64,000 nt of DNA. It comes from Haemonchus contortus (lineage: Eukaryota > Nematoda > Chromadorea > Rhabditida > Trichostrongylidae). Positions 24,441-35,322 of this stretch are shown piece after piece. The DNA is taken from assembly GCA_000469685.2 (NCBI GenBank), contig LS997567.1:17921422-17985421 (forward strand). The letters run 5' to 3'. The translations under genes were made by a program, and so were the position numbers. Within the stretch, counting starts at the first letter, position 1. Each line of letters opens with the position of its first letter. The notes under the pieces are model-generated. The model was not told the DNA's origin, searched no databases, and worked only from the letters and a program-made list of their open reading frames with translations.

Positions 24441-24879
24441 TCAGCCTGATTGGAGTACTTCAGCGAAAGTTGTAGCGAAGCGACGGTTTGCGACGGATTA
24501 ATCTGTCGCAAACGGATCAACCGACCAAATCGTCGGTTGACCATGAATTAGTAGCACAACGAGACGACTGCTGGTCCCATTCCATCGCATAGAGAGGTGA
24601 AGGTCTGACGAGGAATAGGAGAGGTGGAATGTGAGAAGGCGGCCGATACAGGATAGGCTACCGAATGAGCCATGAAAGGCGCTCGGAGAACAATGAATCA
24701 GGTGCCCAACTCGAGCACTAAACAATCTGACCTCTGAAATAGGGACCTCTGACAGCGGAGAGAAGATTCGTTCCAGATTTCATGCAGAAAGGAGTCGCAA
24801 TGGAATGTTTAAATACTGTGAAGTCAATCTGGCTGTGCGTACCATAAAATTGCACGACCATCTAGTCGAATCAAGATCG

Positions 24880-25290
24880 AGGGAGCTTGTTCTGATCTCA
24901 TAGGAACAGTTTGGATTCATATCCAAAGGTCCACAATGGATGCCAACTTCACAGCGAGACAAGTTGTGAAGAAGTACAACGAGGGGCGTACACTCTGTCA
25001 CCTAGCCCTCCTCTATCTGGAGAAAGCTTTTGACGATTTTCGCGACCAGTCCTCAGCACCGAGAAGGAATCGTCCCGTAATGCCTTATGTCTCTGCTCTA
25101 AGATATAAGATTGTATGTGGATCCGAGAAGGTCGTACACACCCCTCACATCTTAACAAAAACAATTGACGTCATAGTTCGAGTGCACCAGGAATCAGCCC
25201 TGAGACCATTCCTCTCCCTGCTAATAAAGAAAATCATCACAGCAATATCCATAAATGGATCGCTGAAGTCCATCCTCTAGGCTGATGCGT
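24880..25290 (+). pseudogene. Non-LTR retrotransposon RT fragment (second LINE type)
   Basis: The + strand reads EQFGF near 24904, then after a frameshift MDANFTARQVVKKYNEG and LALLYLEKAFDDF (24936-25040). VRVHQESALRPFLS at about 25175-25220 corresponds to RT blocks '...RQLVEKY', 'LDLEKAFD' and 'VHQGSALSPFLF' of LINE RTs. The catalytic YADD block is not intact (an Asp-containing 'ADAS' follows an in-frame TAG at 25278). The family differs from the minus-strand RTE pieces at 7, 10 and 16 kb. Confidence 0.7.
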
Positions 25291-25299
25291 CACCTTGAT

Positions 25300-25900
25300 A
25301 GCGGACATTGGGAAAAAAACAAGAAAACAAGCCGAAAAGTAGTAGAAGTCGGCGGAGAACAGGTTCCGGGCAGTCTTGAGAAGGCCAATTTCTCTTTTAA
25401 GGAATGCTTCGAGTCAGTCGCAGACGGACTTGGAGCACTCTTCAGAGCAGAGTTTTTTCCGTCAAGAGAGCCGTCTTTTTTGATGGCCTTGATGGAGTTA
25501 TCAAAAAAGTTCAATGACTTAGGAGTAACGAGGCTCATGCTGGTAGCCTGATCCAAGGTGCAAGGACCACACTAAAAGTGGCACGGACGGAATTAAACAA
25601 GTCTGATAGCATCTTCTGCGACCATTGCTCTGCGGCAACGAAAGCTAGCGCATAAGCGGATTTCATGAAATACAACTTCACTCCACTCAAACTGGGATGC
25701 TAGAGTGACAGTCAGGACCTCGTTGGACAAAGTTATAAACGAGTACGTCAGGTCGGTAATGTTGACAGCCCTGTCGTGCTGAAGAAGGGAGCAGCATCAA
25801 TTGCACACACGTTCTGAGAAAGCCTTGAGATCATTCGATGAACAAGCATTGTCATTCAGAGGTCAATGGAAGCGTCCACGATGAGTCAGTGAGAAGAATA
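25300..25900 (+). repeat. Inverted repeat pair, left arm
   Basis: About 0.6 kb whose reverse complement is at 26575-27190. Shared landmarks are AGTAGAAG..GGCGGAGAA, 'GTGGCACGGACGGAAT' (about 25578), 'AGCATCTTCTGYGACCATTG' and 'TGACAGCCCTGTCGTG'. The start follows the LINE RT fragment directly, so this is probably the 3' part of that LINE. No intact frame: 25285-25551 is open but ends in the middle of the conserved region. Confidence 0.8.
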
Positions 25901-26574
25901 GCGATTAGCACCCTAGGATTGCAAACATGCGAGCGAACCAATCAACAAACGGCAATTACCACTATACAGTAGGGGTTGCACTACAGCATCATCAGAAACT
26001 AATCCGGTTCTCGCGAACACGTCTCCGTCATGTTCTGTCACGAGCCGATCCTCCAGAGACGTTTTCGATGAAGTCAGTAGTGATCTCCACTACTCGATGT
26101 TAGGTGTTATGTTGTGAACAATGTCGTTTGCAGAGCAAAGATGATGTAATCAGTAGCCGTTCACCTTCACTTCCGTGCCTCCACGTTCTGAACACAGATG
26201 ATGGTTTCGAAAACGACCCTAAAAAGTTCAGACAAGATCGCATTGTTTTGAAAAAAAAGGCAGACTCGCTCAAAACTCTGGGGTGTTGCTTTGAAAATTA
26301 TCTCGTGACTTTGTATGAAGGGTCCTGATCTGAGTGTATTGAAGACTCCCAAACTAGGAATATCAACTGCAAGTGGAACGCATTTACTTCCTTCGACTAC
26401 CACAACTGATATTACAAAACTTGTAATTAAATTCGTTCGGATTACTTCTTCTTTTCCCAACCTCGATCACGCGAGTTCGCGGTCCGCTCTTCTTGAGAGT
26501 TGTCCCTTTTCTTTCATCTATGGCATTTTCTGCCCTTACTTAAGCTTCAGCGAGCATGGTCCACCTTGATCACT
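25901..26574. other. Spacer of the inverted repeat
   Basis: About 0.67 kb between the arms. Short frames exist on both strands (26104-26328 +, 26460-26167 -), but no domain was recognised and the two frames are mutual shadows. Confidence 0.4.
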
Positions 26575-27190
26575 TCACGCTACTCTTCTCACTGCCCCAT
26601 CGTAAACGCTTCCGTTGACCTTCAAATGACAATGCTTTTTTATCGGTGATTTCAAGGTCTTACGTGTGTGTCATTGATGCTGCTCCCCATCTTCAACACG
26701 ACAGGGCTGTCAACATGACTGCTCTGACGTACTCGTTTTCCACTTTGTCCAATCATGTCCTAATTGCCACCTGAGCATCCTAATTTGAGCGAAGTGAAGT
26801 AGTACTTCATCATCCCAGTTTGAGCGGAATGAAGTTCTATTTCATAAAACCTGCTTATGCGCTAGCACTCGTTGCCGCAGAGCAATGGTCACAGAAGATG
26901 CTACTAGGCTTCTTCGATTCCGTCCGTGCCACTTTTGGTGTGGCCTTTACAGCTTGGATCAGGCAACCGCCATGAGCTTTGTCACTCTCAGAGTATTGGC
27001 AGACGTGTAGTTTTTGATGGCCCCACCAAGGCCACCAAAAAGGAACACGACTTTTACGGCAGAAAGTTATTTTGACGAGTGCTCCAAGTAAGTCTACGAC
27101 TGACTTGGAACATTCATCAAAAGAGAACTTGGCTTGTTTCACGACTGTCCAGAATCTATTCTCCGCTGGCTTCTACTAGTTTTCAGCTTG
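26575..27190 (-). repeat. Inverted repeat pair, right arm
   Basis: Reverse complement of 25300-25900 with scattered substitutions and a short insertion (a duplicated TTCACTTCGCTCAAA-like segment near 26780-26830). The minus frame 27142-26855 reads AKFSFDECSKSVVDLLGALV, parallel to the + frame of the left arm (ANFSFKECFESVADGLGAL), which confirms the relationship at protein level. Unlike the left arm it lacks the RT part. Confidence 0.8.
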
Positions 27191-27204
27191 TTCTCGAGTA
27201 GCAC

Positions 27205-27245
27205 GTGTCCACGCACACGCATACTCACACACAAACCCACACGCG
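27205..27245. repeat. Short CA-rich simple repeat
   Basis: Imperfect CACGCACACGCATACTCACACACA tract just left of the MITE insertion site. Confidence 0.7.
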
Positions 27246-27262
27246 GGTATTAGCGCATCATA

Positions 27263-27772
27263 CAGTAGCGCTCAAAAGTATTCGGCCAAGTAGTCTTTCG
27301 GCTGTAGCTTTTTTCTCAGTGGAGCAAATCGCACGAAATTCCGATATGTCTAACAGAAGCATATTTCACGCTATCCAACACTATTTGACTGCAAAGAAGT
27401 AATGTCCACATAGCTAAGGGGGAGATGTTTGTAGACTATGCTGAAAGCAAGTTTGTGACATCTGCATTTATTCTTGCCTTATGTGCGTTTTTCTTCTCTA
27501 CTGTGTTCGACATTAGCGCTCGTGCACTTTGGACATGGCCAAAAGGGAAGAGATCCTAGGAACACCAATCTCTGTATCTCCAGGTGCTTTGCTTTTCAAG
27601 CCTTTTGGGATATCTGGAACATGATCAGATTGACGATTAATAGTGGTAATTATTCATACTACACCCACGCTATACAAATTTAAATTTTGCATGTTGAGAT
27701 CCAGTAAGAAAGCAGTTACGACCGAAATTACGACTGAATAAGCGTTTGGCCAAATACTTTTGAGCGCTACTG
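27263..27772. mobile_element. Tc1/mariner-type MITE, 510 bp, near-perfect ends
   Basis: Starts CAGTAGCGCTCAAAAGTATT and ends with the exact complement AATACTTTTGAGCGCTACTG (27753-27772). TA lies at 27261-27262 and 27773-27774. The interior is homologous to 6411-6897, without a transposase frame. The well-matched TIRs mark it as the younger of the two copies. Confidence 0.92.
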
Positions 27773-27800
27773 TATATTGTAGAATATATACGTATATGTA

Positions 27801-27805
<5 letters not shown>

Positions 27806-27853
<48 letters not shown>
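27806..27853. repeat. (TA)n microsatellite
   Basis: Uninterrupted alternating TA of about 48 bp just right of the MITE. TA-rich DNA is the target class of Tc1/mariner elements. Confidence 0.95.
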
Positions 27854-27856
<3 letters not shown>

Positions 27857-28481
27857 GTTCGTCTAACTGATGGTTGATAGTGGAGCAAGTAACTTCACCC
27901 CTCTTTATCGATCTCCTTAGGACTCACTGATTCTGTCACACCATCTTTTCTTGAGCCACATGGGTGCATTCAACGAAAAGACGTATTGTACTGTAGTTAT
28001 GTTCGAATTATCAAGGCAAACTATGCTATAAGCTAAAATTCATAGTGTAAAGTAAGGTCAGTAGAAGGCTCGAACGGAAAAAAGTTCACTAGGTATGATA
28101 GGTACGCTCTCTGGTCGTGTACATTCTGTAGCAAAATCAAAAGAAATATAATATAATAGAAGCTTCTAAGCAGTTGATAAGGATGATGAAAATACTTTCT
28201 CTTGAGACTGACCCTAAGAACTGTAAGGTCGTCGATAATATCGAAAGTATTTGGTCCATCTTCAATAACATATAACTGTATTTATGTTTTGAACACAATG
28301 TGGGTTTTTGATAAGACTAGTGAGTAAATTATGTGAAACATGGCCTGACACGTCATAAGCCGATCGGTCATCTCCCAGTCTTGCCGCGGCAACCCTAAAC
28401 CGCTGTTAAATGGTTGATAGAAATGTCCTCTTCAAACCCGCCAAGTGCGTAGAGGGAATGATGCGTCTCATGTTTGCACAG

Positions 28482-28655
28482 GAACTGGATTCCGTAGCTG
28501 TGGTACCTCAGTCGTGCACATCGTTGGCAAGCAGTGGGGCTTCTCTGTACTAATTCAGCCGGTTTTCAGTGTCAGTGCCCCCAGTTTTTATCAAATGGAA
28601 AGCTGGAGGTGAATCAAGATGAGCAAGCACAAGTTCAAATTGAACGCGATTCAAG
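28482..28655 (+). pseudogene. EGF-like domain exon (single exon, frame break)
   Basis: A GTTTGCACAG acceptor is followed by a frame with VVPQSCTSLASSGASL. A shift of one base is then needed to read CTNSAGFQCQC, the typical C-x-N-x-x-G-x-[FY]-x-C-x-C signature of an EGF-like repeat, followed by SNGKLEVNQDEQAQVQIERDS and a donor TCAAG|GTAGTT. If the base loss at about 28536-28540 is real, the exon is dead; if it is a sequence error, this is one exon of an extracellular EGF-repeat protein. No partner exons were found. Confidence 0.4.
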
Positions 28656-28659
28656 GTAG

Positions 28660-31063
28660 TTGAAGTAGACTCGGGAATACAATCGAACAGTATTTATCTT
28701 AGCGTGATCGTTTATTATGCCAGTTGCACATCAATGTATCGACAAGCGTGCTCTCGAATGGGCTCCGCAATAGCAAAGGCCATGGGCCAATAGAGGTTGA
28801 TGGCGATGGGTCAACTGTCCAAAGTTTGGTTAGGGGCCAATTATCCATCTATTACCAGAATATGATATCACATAGTTGAAGACTCCAAACGAGTGCAAAA
28901 CTAGTCGAATCACAGGAAGAGTATTTTTGGAAAGAGCGAGCAAATTTTTAAAATGTTAATCACTGAAAATCGCTGTTTTCAGCTGGACCTTTTTGAATTC
29001 TATCGTCAAGAACATCCAAATTAACACGAATTCATGCTTTCTCCGAAGATAATGGCAAATATGCCTTGCAAAAATTCAGACTGAAGTTTTTTGGTGAAGT
29101 AAGAGTTTATGATGATGTTTATCTGCAGGAGACGCCTCAGATACTGAATACTCACTCTTTGACCTCCATGAAAACGATGTGGCGAAATTAAAGAAGATTA
29201 AAAATTCATGAAATGTCTGGACTCCACACAGGCATATTTATGATAAGGTCTTCATACAAAATATAATATTTGACTGAAAGAAGTAACAAACGTCTAAAGA
29301 ACTGGTAACTTGCTTTGCACCACTGCTTCCAGCTGAAAGTGTTTGAATTATGTCATAAAGGATATCAAAATGATCAGGACTCTATGCTCTCTTCGACTAT
29401 AGCGCGATTTTGGCATTTCGAAAACTGAGAACGCAGTTTTCGATTGATGTGGAGGGTTTGTGATGCTGTCGTATCCGCAAGCAACGCCCTAGGCGCTGGG
29501 AGACCCAATTTTCTTTTTTCGGGGCAGAAAATTTGAGAAAATTGAAAAATTACTACACATATATTTAGATTCCTCACGGTGATAACCTTGTTGTGTTTGC
29601 AATATGAAGAAACCTGTCCAAAAGCACATCAATTAGAGATTTTTTTAAACTGATCTCAGTCGGTAGAACGGTGTATCGATCGACCAAAATTATCGAGGCA
29701 CACGATTGTAATCGAGATCTCATGGGTCGTGAAAATTTCACATCTGCGATCGGAACCTACACAATGGTGCGGTACAATGTCTTCATGAAACGTGCGCAGA
29801 AGTGTTACAGAAGTCCATTTTCTCTGCTATGAAACGTTGTAGTTAGTAAACACTTTCCGCCCATTGGACACGACGAAACTCAAATCTTTCTAGCATAGCC
29901 AAAATAAAAAATACCATAAGTGCAATCCACTATCAATGTATTTTTTTGACGTTGCGAGAGACGAAGCCAAATTATACGGTGTCGTTAAAATGTCAAACCA
30001 TGTTCAAGAAGTCACCTTGGACTGTCTTCATGATAACACGGGTTTCTGGCTTCGTCCCCCGTCAAATTGCTATGTTGGCTTCCTTTGTTTATCCGATACA
30101 CAGCAGAATGAATGTAGAAAGTTTACGATACACCAAACACATCGTGGGTGAAGCTAGACTGCTACCTTATGGGTTGTGCTCTTGAGCTCACTTCTCACTA
30201 CTCGATTGCATCTTCTCTTTGCCTATGCGGACCTTCATAAAAAGTAAAAAATTTAAAAAAAAAACATTTAAAGCCTCAATACGCGCTCTGACTGTTTTGG
30301 TCGCACCTTAACAGCGTGCAGCTCTTGAGCTGCACTTATCACATAAGATACTTGCAAGCAGACTTCACGCCAGTCCGTTGTTCTTATGTCACCTTTGAAC
30401 AAAGTTTAAGCCATGCGCTCAAAGCGAAGATTTCGAACGCTTGCCGTACTTGATTAAGCTCTGTTACCACTTAACCTTCCTATTCCAAGCTTAGTTATCA
30501 ATCAAACCAAGGTGGAAACATACTGTGATGCAAGTAGAAAACAAATCGTACTTTCCAAGCACTATAAAGATGGTCACAAAGGGAACGGAATAAATGAGGT
30601 ATAATTAAACTGATAGTCAAACATCCGTGTTTCTGGATGATACGTGCAGTTTCTTCTTGTATGTGTGAAACCTTGTTCGCTAGCTATGAGCCTCTTACTA
30701 GATCACAGGAGCAAGAGCCACTACAGGGTCGCGGAATATATGAAACCTCTTCTTAAGGGTGATAGTACTACAATCATGATAGTTCAAATGGGCATTGTCT
30801 CGATAAGGGTATACCGAGCAGGTCGAAAAGGTGATAGAATATGTTCAGGTGGTACGAAGTTCAGGCGTGTCATAAATAGAATTCACAGCACTTAAAACAG
30901 TGGCCACTTAAACACCAAATTGATGTATGTATTGCCACGCATATGTAAGATAGGGCAGAATGCCCGAGAAACGAGCGGGTCATTCGGATCACCTATACGG
31001 CGATCCTGTCTAGGCCCGTATTCGATGTCTTCAAACTACATTTAAAAAGGGCGTCATTTCTTT
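28660..31063. other. No recognised gene; includes a dispersed repeat copy
   Basis: About 2.4 kb. 29448-29585 is the second copy of the repeat at 24285-24440. 29936-30185 has overlapping short + frames without a domain, and 30644-30895 one more. Nothing else could be supported. Confidence 0.35.
29448..29585 (+). repeat. Dispersed repeat, copy 2
   Basis: Matches 24285-24440 in the same orientation ('GTATCCGCAAG', 'CCTAGGCGCTGGGAG', 'AAAATTTGAGAAAATTGAAAAAT'). Moderately diverged. Confidence 0.55.
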
Positions 31064-32098
31064 ATGAGCTCTGGAGCCCGAACGTGGTATACCTGGAAAG
31101 TGTTTTCCATGGTAAGGCCCTATAGCATCACCCTGCCAGCTACGCACTATATATACAATCAGCTTACCCATAAACTATCTCAACCATTGGATTCGAACTT
31201 ACAACTGCATCAAGGAATCACAGTCATTGAATCCATTCGAAAACTTGACTCACTATCAGGTTTTGCGGTAAGGAAGGCGTAAATCATACTTGCTAGTAAA
31301 TACCAAAACTATCAATTTTGGTCAGAAGCGAAGCCCACTTTGAGGCTCAATGTGCGCTCAACGAAGTAAATATTAAGCAGCTTCGTCGATGTTTTCTGAT
31401 CCAATTTGCCGCTTCGATACCAAGACTGGATATTTGATCACGAATCCTCGCGAACTGATTCACCAGTATGCCACAACGACGCCCGTGGCTGTAATGGAGG
31501 CAAACGATAACACTCCCGCAATCACTACCGCTTCGAAACAAGGCTTGTGCAAAAAAGCGGAACAAATATCAGAGTGAGTCGCAGTCGTGCTTCGAACTGA
31601 TTCATTTCAGTGACTTGTATGAGTGCTCAAAGTTACAACGATCGGACGAAATATTTGCTTCAGAGAGTGGTTCTCTCCTTATGCACCTTACAAGACTGTG
31701 CACAATGTTCCGTCTCCGAACAGGTTCACACATCAGTTAAGAGATGAAAGTTAGTTGTAATTTATATTTCCCATGACTACTTTTTTATATTGACTCAATT
31801 CACTACACAGCAATGACTCGTACACAGCATGAGGCTAACACTCATGTGGAGCCATTCAACCAACGTGATCCCCGCGCTCAGAAAAGGATCAACGAAATCC
31901 GAACAAAAACTCATGATATCAGGTATGATTTTAAGGCGTGTTGGGAGAAAAATTTAGTCACCACCAATGTATCCGGTTCCTTAGATGGAAAGTTATCGCT
32001 TTCTTACCATCCACAGAGAGAACAAAGTACGTGTTTCTGAGCGTGCTACTGGAGAGAAGAGCTCTTTGGTCACTATTTTCTGTTTTTATAGGATTTGA
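31064..32098 (+). CDS. Seven-exon gene, 203-residue protein of unknown function
   Basis: Model exons: 31064-31111, 31163-31259, 31381-31573, 31611-31723, 31811-31922, 31985-32026, 32092-32098. They total 612 nt (203 codons plus TGA), and every junction keeps the frame (phases 0,1,2,1,2,2). Introns are 51, 121, 37, 87, 62 and 65 bp with GT/AG ends; several donors are strong (ATG|GTAAGG, AGA|GTGAGT, CAG|GTATGA). The ATG at 31064 follows an in-frame TAA. The protein has no signal peptide or membrane segment. It contains RFDTKTGYLITNPRELIHQY, an Ala/Thr-rich link, SDEIFASESGSLLMHLTRL and a charged helical C-terminal region (QRDPRAQKRINEIRTKTHDI). It looks cytoplasmic or nuclear and partly helical. 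No family was recognised. The last 7-nt exon and the choice of acceptor for exon 6 are the weakest points. Confidence 0.7.
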
Positions 32099-32099
32099 C

Positions 32100-32815
32100 A
32101 ATTCATAACCATGTGTGAGGACTTAACTTCTGCAACAAACACCTAGTAGTGTTGAGGGTTTGGATAATACATCTGCAAAGAATGCTTGAATTACTGAATG
32201 AATCATAGTTACTTTGCCTGTCTCAATCTACAGTAATTGTGACGTACATGATCTATGGACCTGACATGCGCGTACGAACCACTGAGCATGCACGAGGCTA
32301 ACAAGGGAAGGATACTCGGTTGCAGTGGCCATTCAAGATGAAATGTATACCCCGGTAGGTGGTCTCGAATGCTGATCTAGAATCTGTGTGTCGTGACGAG
32401 GTGCCTTCTGCTATCTGCATCGGCGTTCCCACACCTCAGTCACGGCAGAACGTGGGTATTTGGGTGCCCACACACCCCTAAGGAGACTACCGTGTCGAGG
32501 AATGCTAAGGGTCCTGCTGCGGGCTGAAAAAAGGGCCTAGTCCCCTGTCGCCGAACTAAGCTCCCAACTACGTCTCAAATACTCTCGGGGCTAATCCCGT
32601 ATAACTACATAGAAATAATTGGACGCCCTATTTGTATCATATATGGGTACAATATGAGGAACTTCAAATGATGTAAAAATGGTAAGTGGAATATCATGAT
32701 GCAATAGCATTATACCAAAAACATACATGAACAAAACAACTAGGCGATTACTGACCTGGATACGAGACGAGAGGTGATGAGAAGAGGAGATGAGCTGAGA
32801 GACGATGATCGACGG
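32100..32815. other. No gene; GC-rich unassigned block
   Basis: 32380-32600 is GC-richer than its surroundings (CACACCTCAGTCACGGC, GAAAAAAGGGCCTAGTCCCC) and might be the untranslated part of a LINE or other repeat. No copy of it occurs elsewhere in the window and no frame is convincing. Confidence 0.3.
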
Positions 32816-33180
32816 TTACGGGAACAGCCCACGGGACGGAAAGAAGGGAGCACGCGACGATCCACCAGCCTCGCACGACGAATGCATACAGACGACTGAC
32901 TGGAGTAGATACGCAGCGGAAATGTTATGCTTACAACTAGATTCCCGCGCTTCCGGCAATTTCTGCCTTTCGCGTTGAGACCGACTGCGAGTGGACCTGG
33001 AGCGCGGTTTCCTCCCGACGCATGCTGTAAAACGTGGAGGTCGTGCGAGAGTCATGACACTCCGGGGGCCGAAATGCACCCACCCTGTGATTACAAAAGA
33101 AAATGACAAGGGAAAGGGAGACCCAGAACCTGCCGATCACCGTGAGAGTACAAAATATACGAAAATATGTGACCAATCAA
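32816..33180 (-). other. LTR-like candidate segment
   Basis: On the minus strand this starts near TGTCATGACTCTCGCACGAC (about 33061) and is C/T-rich toward 32760, lying downstream of minus-strand BEL fragments where a 3' LTR would be expected. No second copy was found in the window, so LTR identity is only positional inference. Confidence 0.25.
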
Positions 33181-33194
33181 GTGTAAGTAAAGCT

Positions 33195-33500
33195 TCAGTA
33201 TGCATCGACTAAACAAATATCGAGGCCGTAAGGGCACATCAGAAAAGCACCGTAATGATAAGGCAAGAAATTGAATACAATTGAGAACAAATTATACAAA
33301 TGCTTAACTAAAGAGAATATAAGAACAACAAAAAGAATGATTATGATTCCAACTAACTGCACGTTGATGCTGGCGTCGACCACGTTGTTGTCTTGAACCA
33401 TGATGTCGATTGTCCACTTGCAACGTTGATCATCACGAACGTCCAGTAGTTGAAACAGGTCTTCACACGGTTGTTCAATGGCGACGGTGGTAGTTCTCGT
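33195..33500 (-). pseudogene. Membrane-anchor-like frame behind BEL fragments
   Basis: The frame runs from about 33500 (CEDLFQLLDVRDDQRCKWTI) through VVDASINVQ into a hydrophobic segment VGIIIILFVVLIFSLV (about 33345-33300) and a short tail ending at 33195. Position at the 3' side of minus-strand BEL pieces would fit the transmembrane end of an envelope-like gene, but there is no sequence motif to prove that. It may equally be a chance hydrophobic frame. Confidence 0.3.
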
Positions 33501-34050
33501 AGAGAACGTACATAGCTCCGGAGGATTTGGTCACGTCTGGACCAATGTCACGAATAAGGAAAAAACTGAGTGGGCATAGTGCCAGATGATGATCGGTAGA
33601 ATCACAGACGCGACAGGCAATAGTGCGCTTACAGTAGCCTGGCGAATGGGCCTTCAGGCAATACAGACATTTTCCAACAGATACAGCTCTTATGGCGCGA
33701 TCCGTGAGACTCTTGACTTCAGTGCAGCCTGCGCTGTAGTGGTTTCCCTGACAGAAGTGACAGACGAGGTCGGGTGAAGACTGCTGCGGCTCTCTCGGCG
33801 ACGGAGCAACTGAACAAGTTATCTTCTCCTGATGATGTGGAGTATTTGAAGGACGAGTTGTAGTGACGAATGTAGACGAATGAATATGAACGTGGATATG
33901 AGTTGACGGAGTTGCAGTGCAGTGAGTACGGCCACTAGACTGTCCGTAGTAGAGGACTGGCCCGACCGAATAACAACAGGCGATTTCACATGTTTCGCTG
34001 AAAGCGGCGTCGGCGATTTTTCATCAGATTCAGCTGGGCTGGCCGATCCC
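33500..34050 (-). pseudogene. BEL/Pao gag zinc-knuckle fragment (second element)
   Basis: The minus strand at 33780-33540 reads CHFCQGNHYSAGC, GKCLYCLKAHSPGYC and CRVCDSTDHHLALC. These are three Cys/His clusters of the kind found in BEL/Pao Gag, closely parallel to the clusters of the complete gag at 35.9-36.1 kb (CCFCNSYNQSSRRC, CWKCLCAGHPSRAC, CSPCGGPHHHLIC) but clearly different in sequence. Upstream (34050-33780) is a Ser/Thr/Pro-rich linker with frame breaks. It lies immediately behind the truncated RT of the other element, where RNase H should be. It is therefore a separate copy joined by insertion or recombination. Confidence 0.75.
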
Positions 34051-34089
34051 TTCATAGTTTTTTGCTTGTCAGACCTACGGGTGCGATTA

Positions 34090-35307
34090 CGCAGATTCGA
34101 TGTATCGCTCCTTCTGCCGTTGTTGCACCGAGCAGAATGTTGTCGACATACGTGTTGTTTTCTATCTCCTTATTGAGCAGAGAATTAGGATCGCGTCTCA
34201 GGTAATACAGAATGGATGCAGCAAGAAGAAACGGGGACGCGGTGATCCCGAAGGGAACTCTTGTGAAACGGAAGATACGAAGATTGCTGCTCGTCGGTGT
34301 CGAAAATGGATCAATAAGCCACAGAAATCGAGTGGCATCTCTCTGACTACGTTGAAGACGAATTTGCAGGAATGCTTTTTCTACGTCAGAGATAAGAACA
34401 GGATGCAGACGAGACCGAAGAAGAATTCCTACAAGGTCCGGAAGGATGGACGGACCGGAATAGAGGCAGTCGTTGAGGCTAGGTGCTCCTTTATAATGAG
34501 ACGATGCATCGAATACAACTCTAAGCCTGGTGGTGGCAGACGATTCCTTGACCACAGCTTGATGTGGGATATAGTAGAACCTGTGATCGTCGAAGTGGTA
34601 CTCATCAAATTCCTCGATAATTCCTTTGTCGAGGTAGTCCTGAATCGTCGAAGCATAAAGTTTCCGTAAGTCCGGCCTATTAGTGAACGATTTGTACTGA
34701 CTTTCAAGCCTCTTTAAGGCAAGGAGCTTGTTGTCGGCTAGCCTGGGATGAGATATTTTCCTTGGAAATTGCACGTAAAGATGCCCGCCGATTTCTTGAA
34801 CAGTGTTTTGGAACTGATGTAAAAGTCTAGCGTCCTCTTCTTGGTCGAGAGATGGATCTGGATTATCGTTTATGCCTATTATATCTAACTTGTCAAATCG
34901 AGAAATTGGGTCGACTTCTTCTGTTGCTGAATCGATTTCGGGATTAGTGTCGAGTTGTTGTAGGTAGGCCACGAAAAAAACTTGGATCCCGAAAGAGTTG
35001 GTCTAAAACGCGTGCGGCAAAGGACGAGTCCAAATGGAAGTGTTTGTTGACGGTTCGATGTGACAATATCCCAGAAGTAGTCGATACCCACCAGAATGCT
35101 TGGTGTGACCGTGCGTGTAGCTGTAAGTGAGGTATAGTCAATATCTAGAGAGCGAAGGAATTGCATGTCTTCTTGTGTGATGTTGACTGGAGAACATGGG
35201 GCCGTAATTTTGTCCTTCGTGCGGAGGACCATCTGGAAATCCTTCCCTAGGTAGTCGATCAAGGTAATATCCACAATTCCAGAATGTTCTGTCGTACGTA
35301 TTTCCAC
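34090..35307 (-). pseudogene. BEL/Pao pol: protease end and reverse transcriptase, truncated
   Basis: 35307-34885 is the C-terminal part of the aspartic protease region (SILVGIDYFWDIV, FGLVLCRTRF). A 1-base shift at an A7 run (34974-34980) separates it from 34972-34052, which holds the RT. That frame has LRVVFDASSHYKGAPSLNDC, a VEKAFLQI block, FRFTRVPFGITASPFLL and the catalytic variant YVDNILL, in which Asn replaces the second Asp as in the Pao/BEL group. RT similarity stops near 34094; RNase H and integrase are missing and unrelated gag sequence follows. An in-frame TAA at about 35323 separates it from the gag/protease frame. The few lesions suggest a young insertion or assembly homopolymer errors. 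Confidence 0.88.
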
Positions 35308-35322
35308 GAAGGAAATTGTCGT

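Noticed and set aside
24936..25551. Intact gene spanning 24936-25551
   Set aside because: It is a LINE RT fragment with a frame break and stop, then the repeat arm shared with 26575-27190.
31188..31215. 'GGATTCGAACTTACAACTG' as a tRNA T-arm
   Set aside because: No cloverleaf partner sequences at tRNA distances; it lies inside a phase-matched exon.
32380..32600. GC-rich block as a structured RNA or CpG promoter
   Set aside because: No convincing stem pairing by eye and no adjacent gene start; more likely an untranslated part of an unrecognised repeat.
34100..34669. 189-codon plus-strand frame
   Set aside because: Antisense shadow of the BEL reverse transcriptase, which has clear RT motifs on the minus strand.
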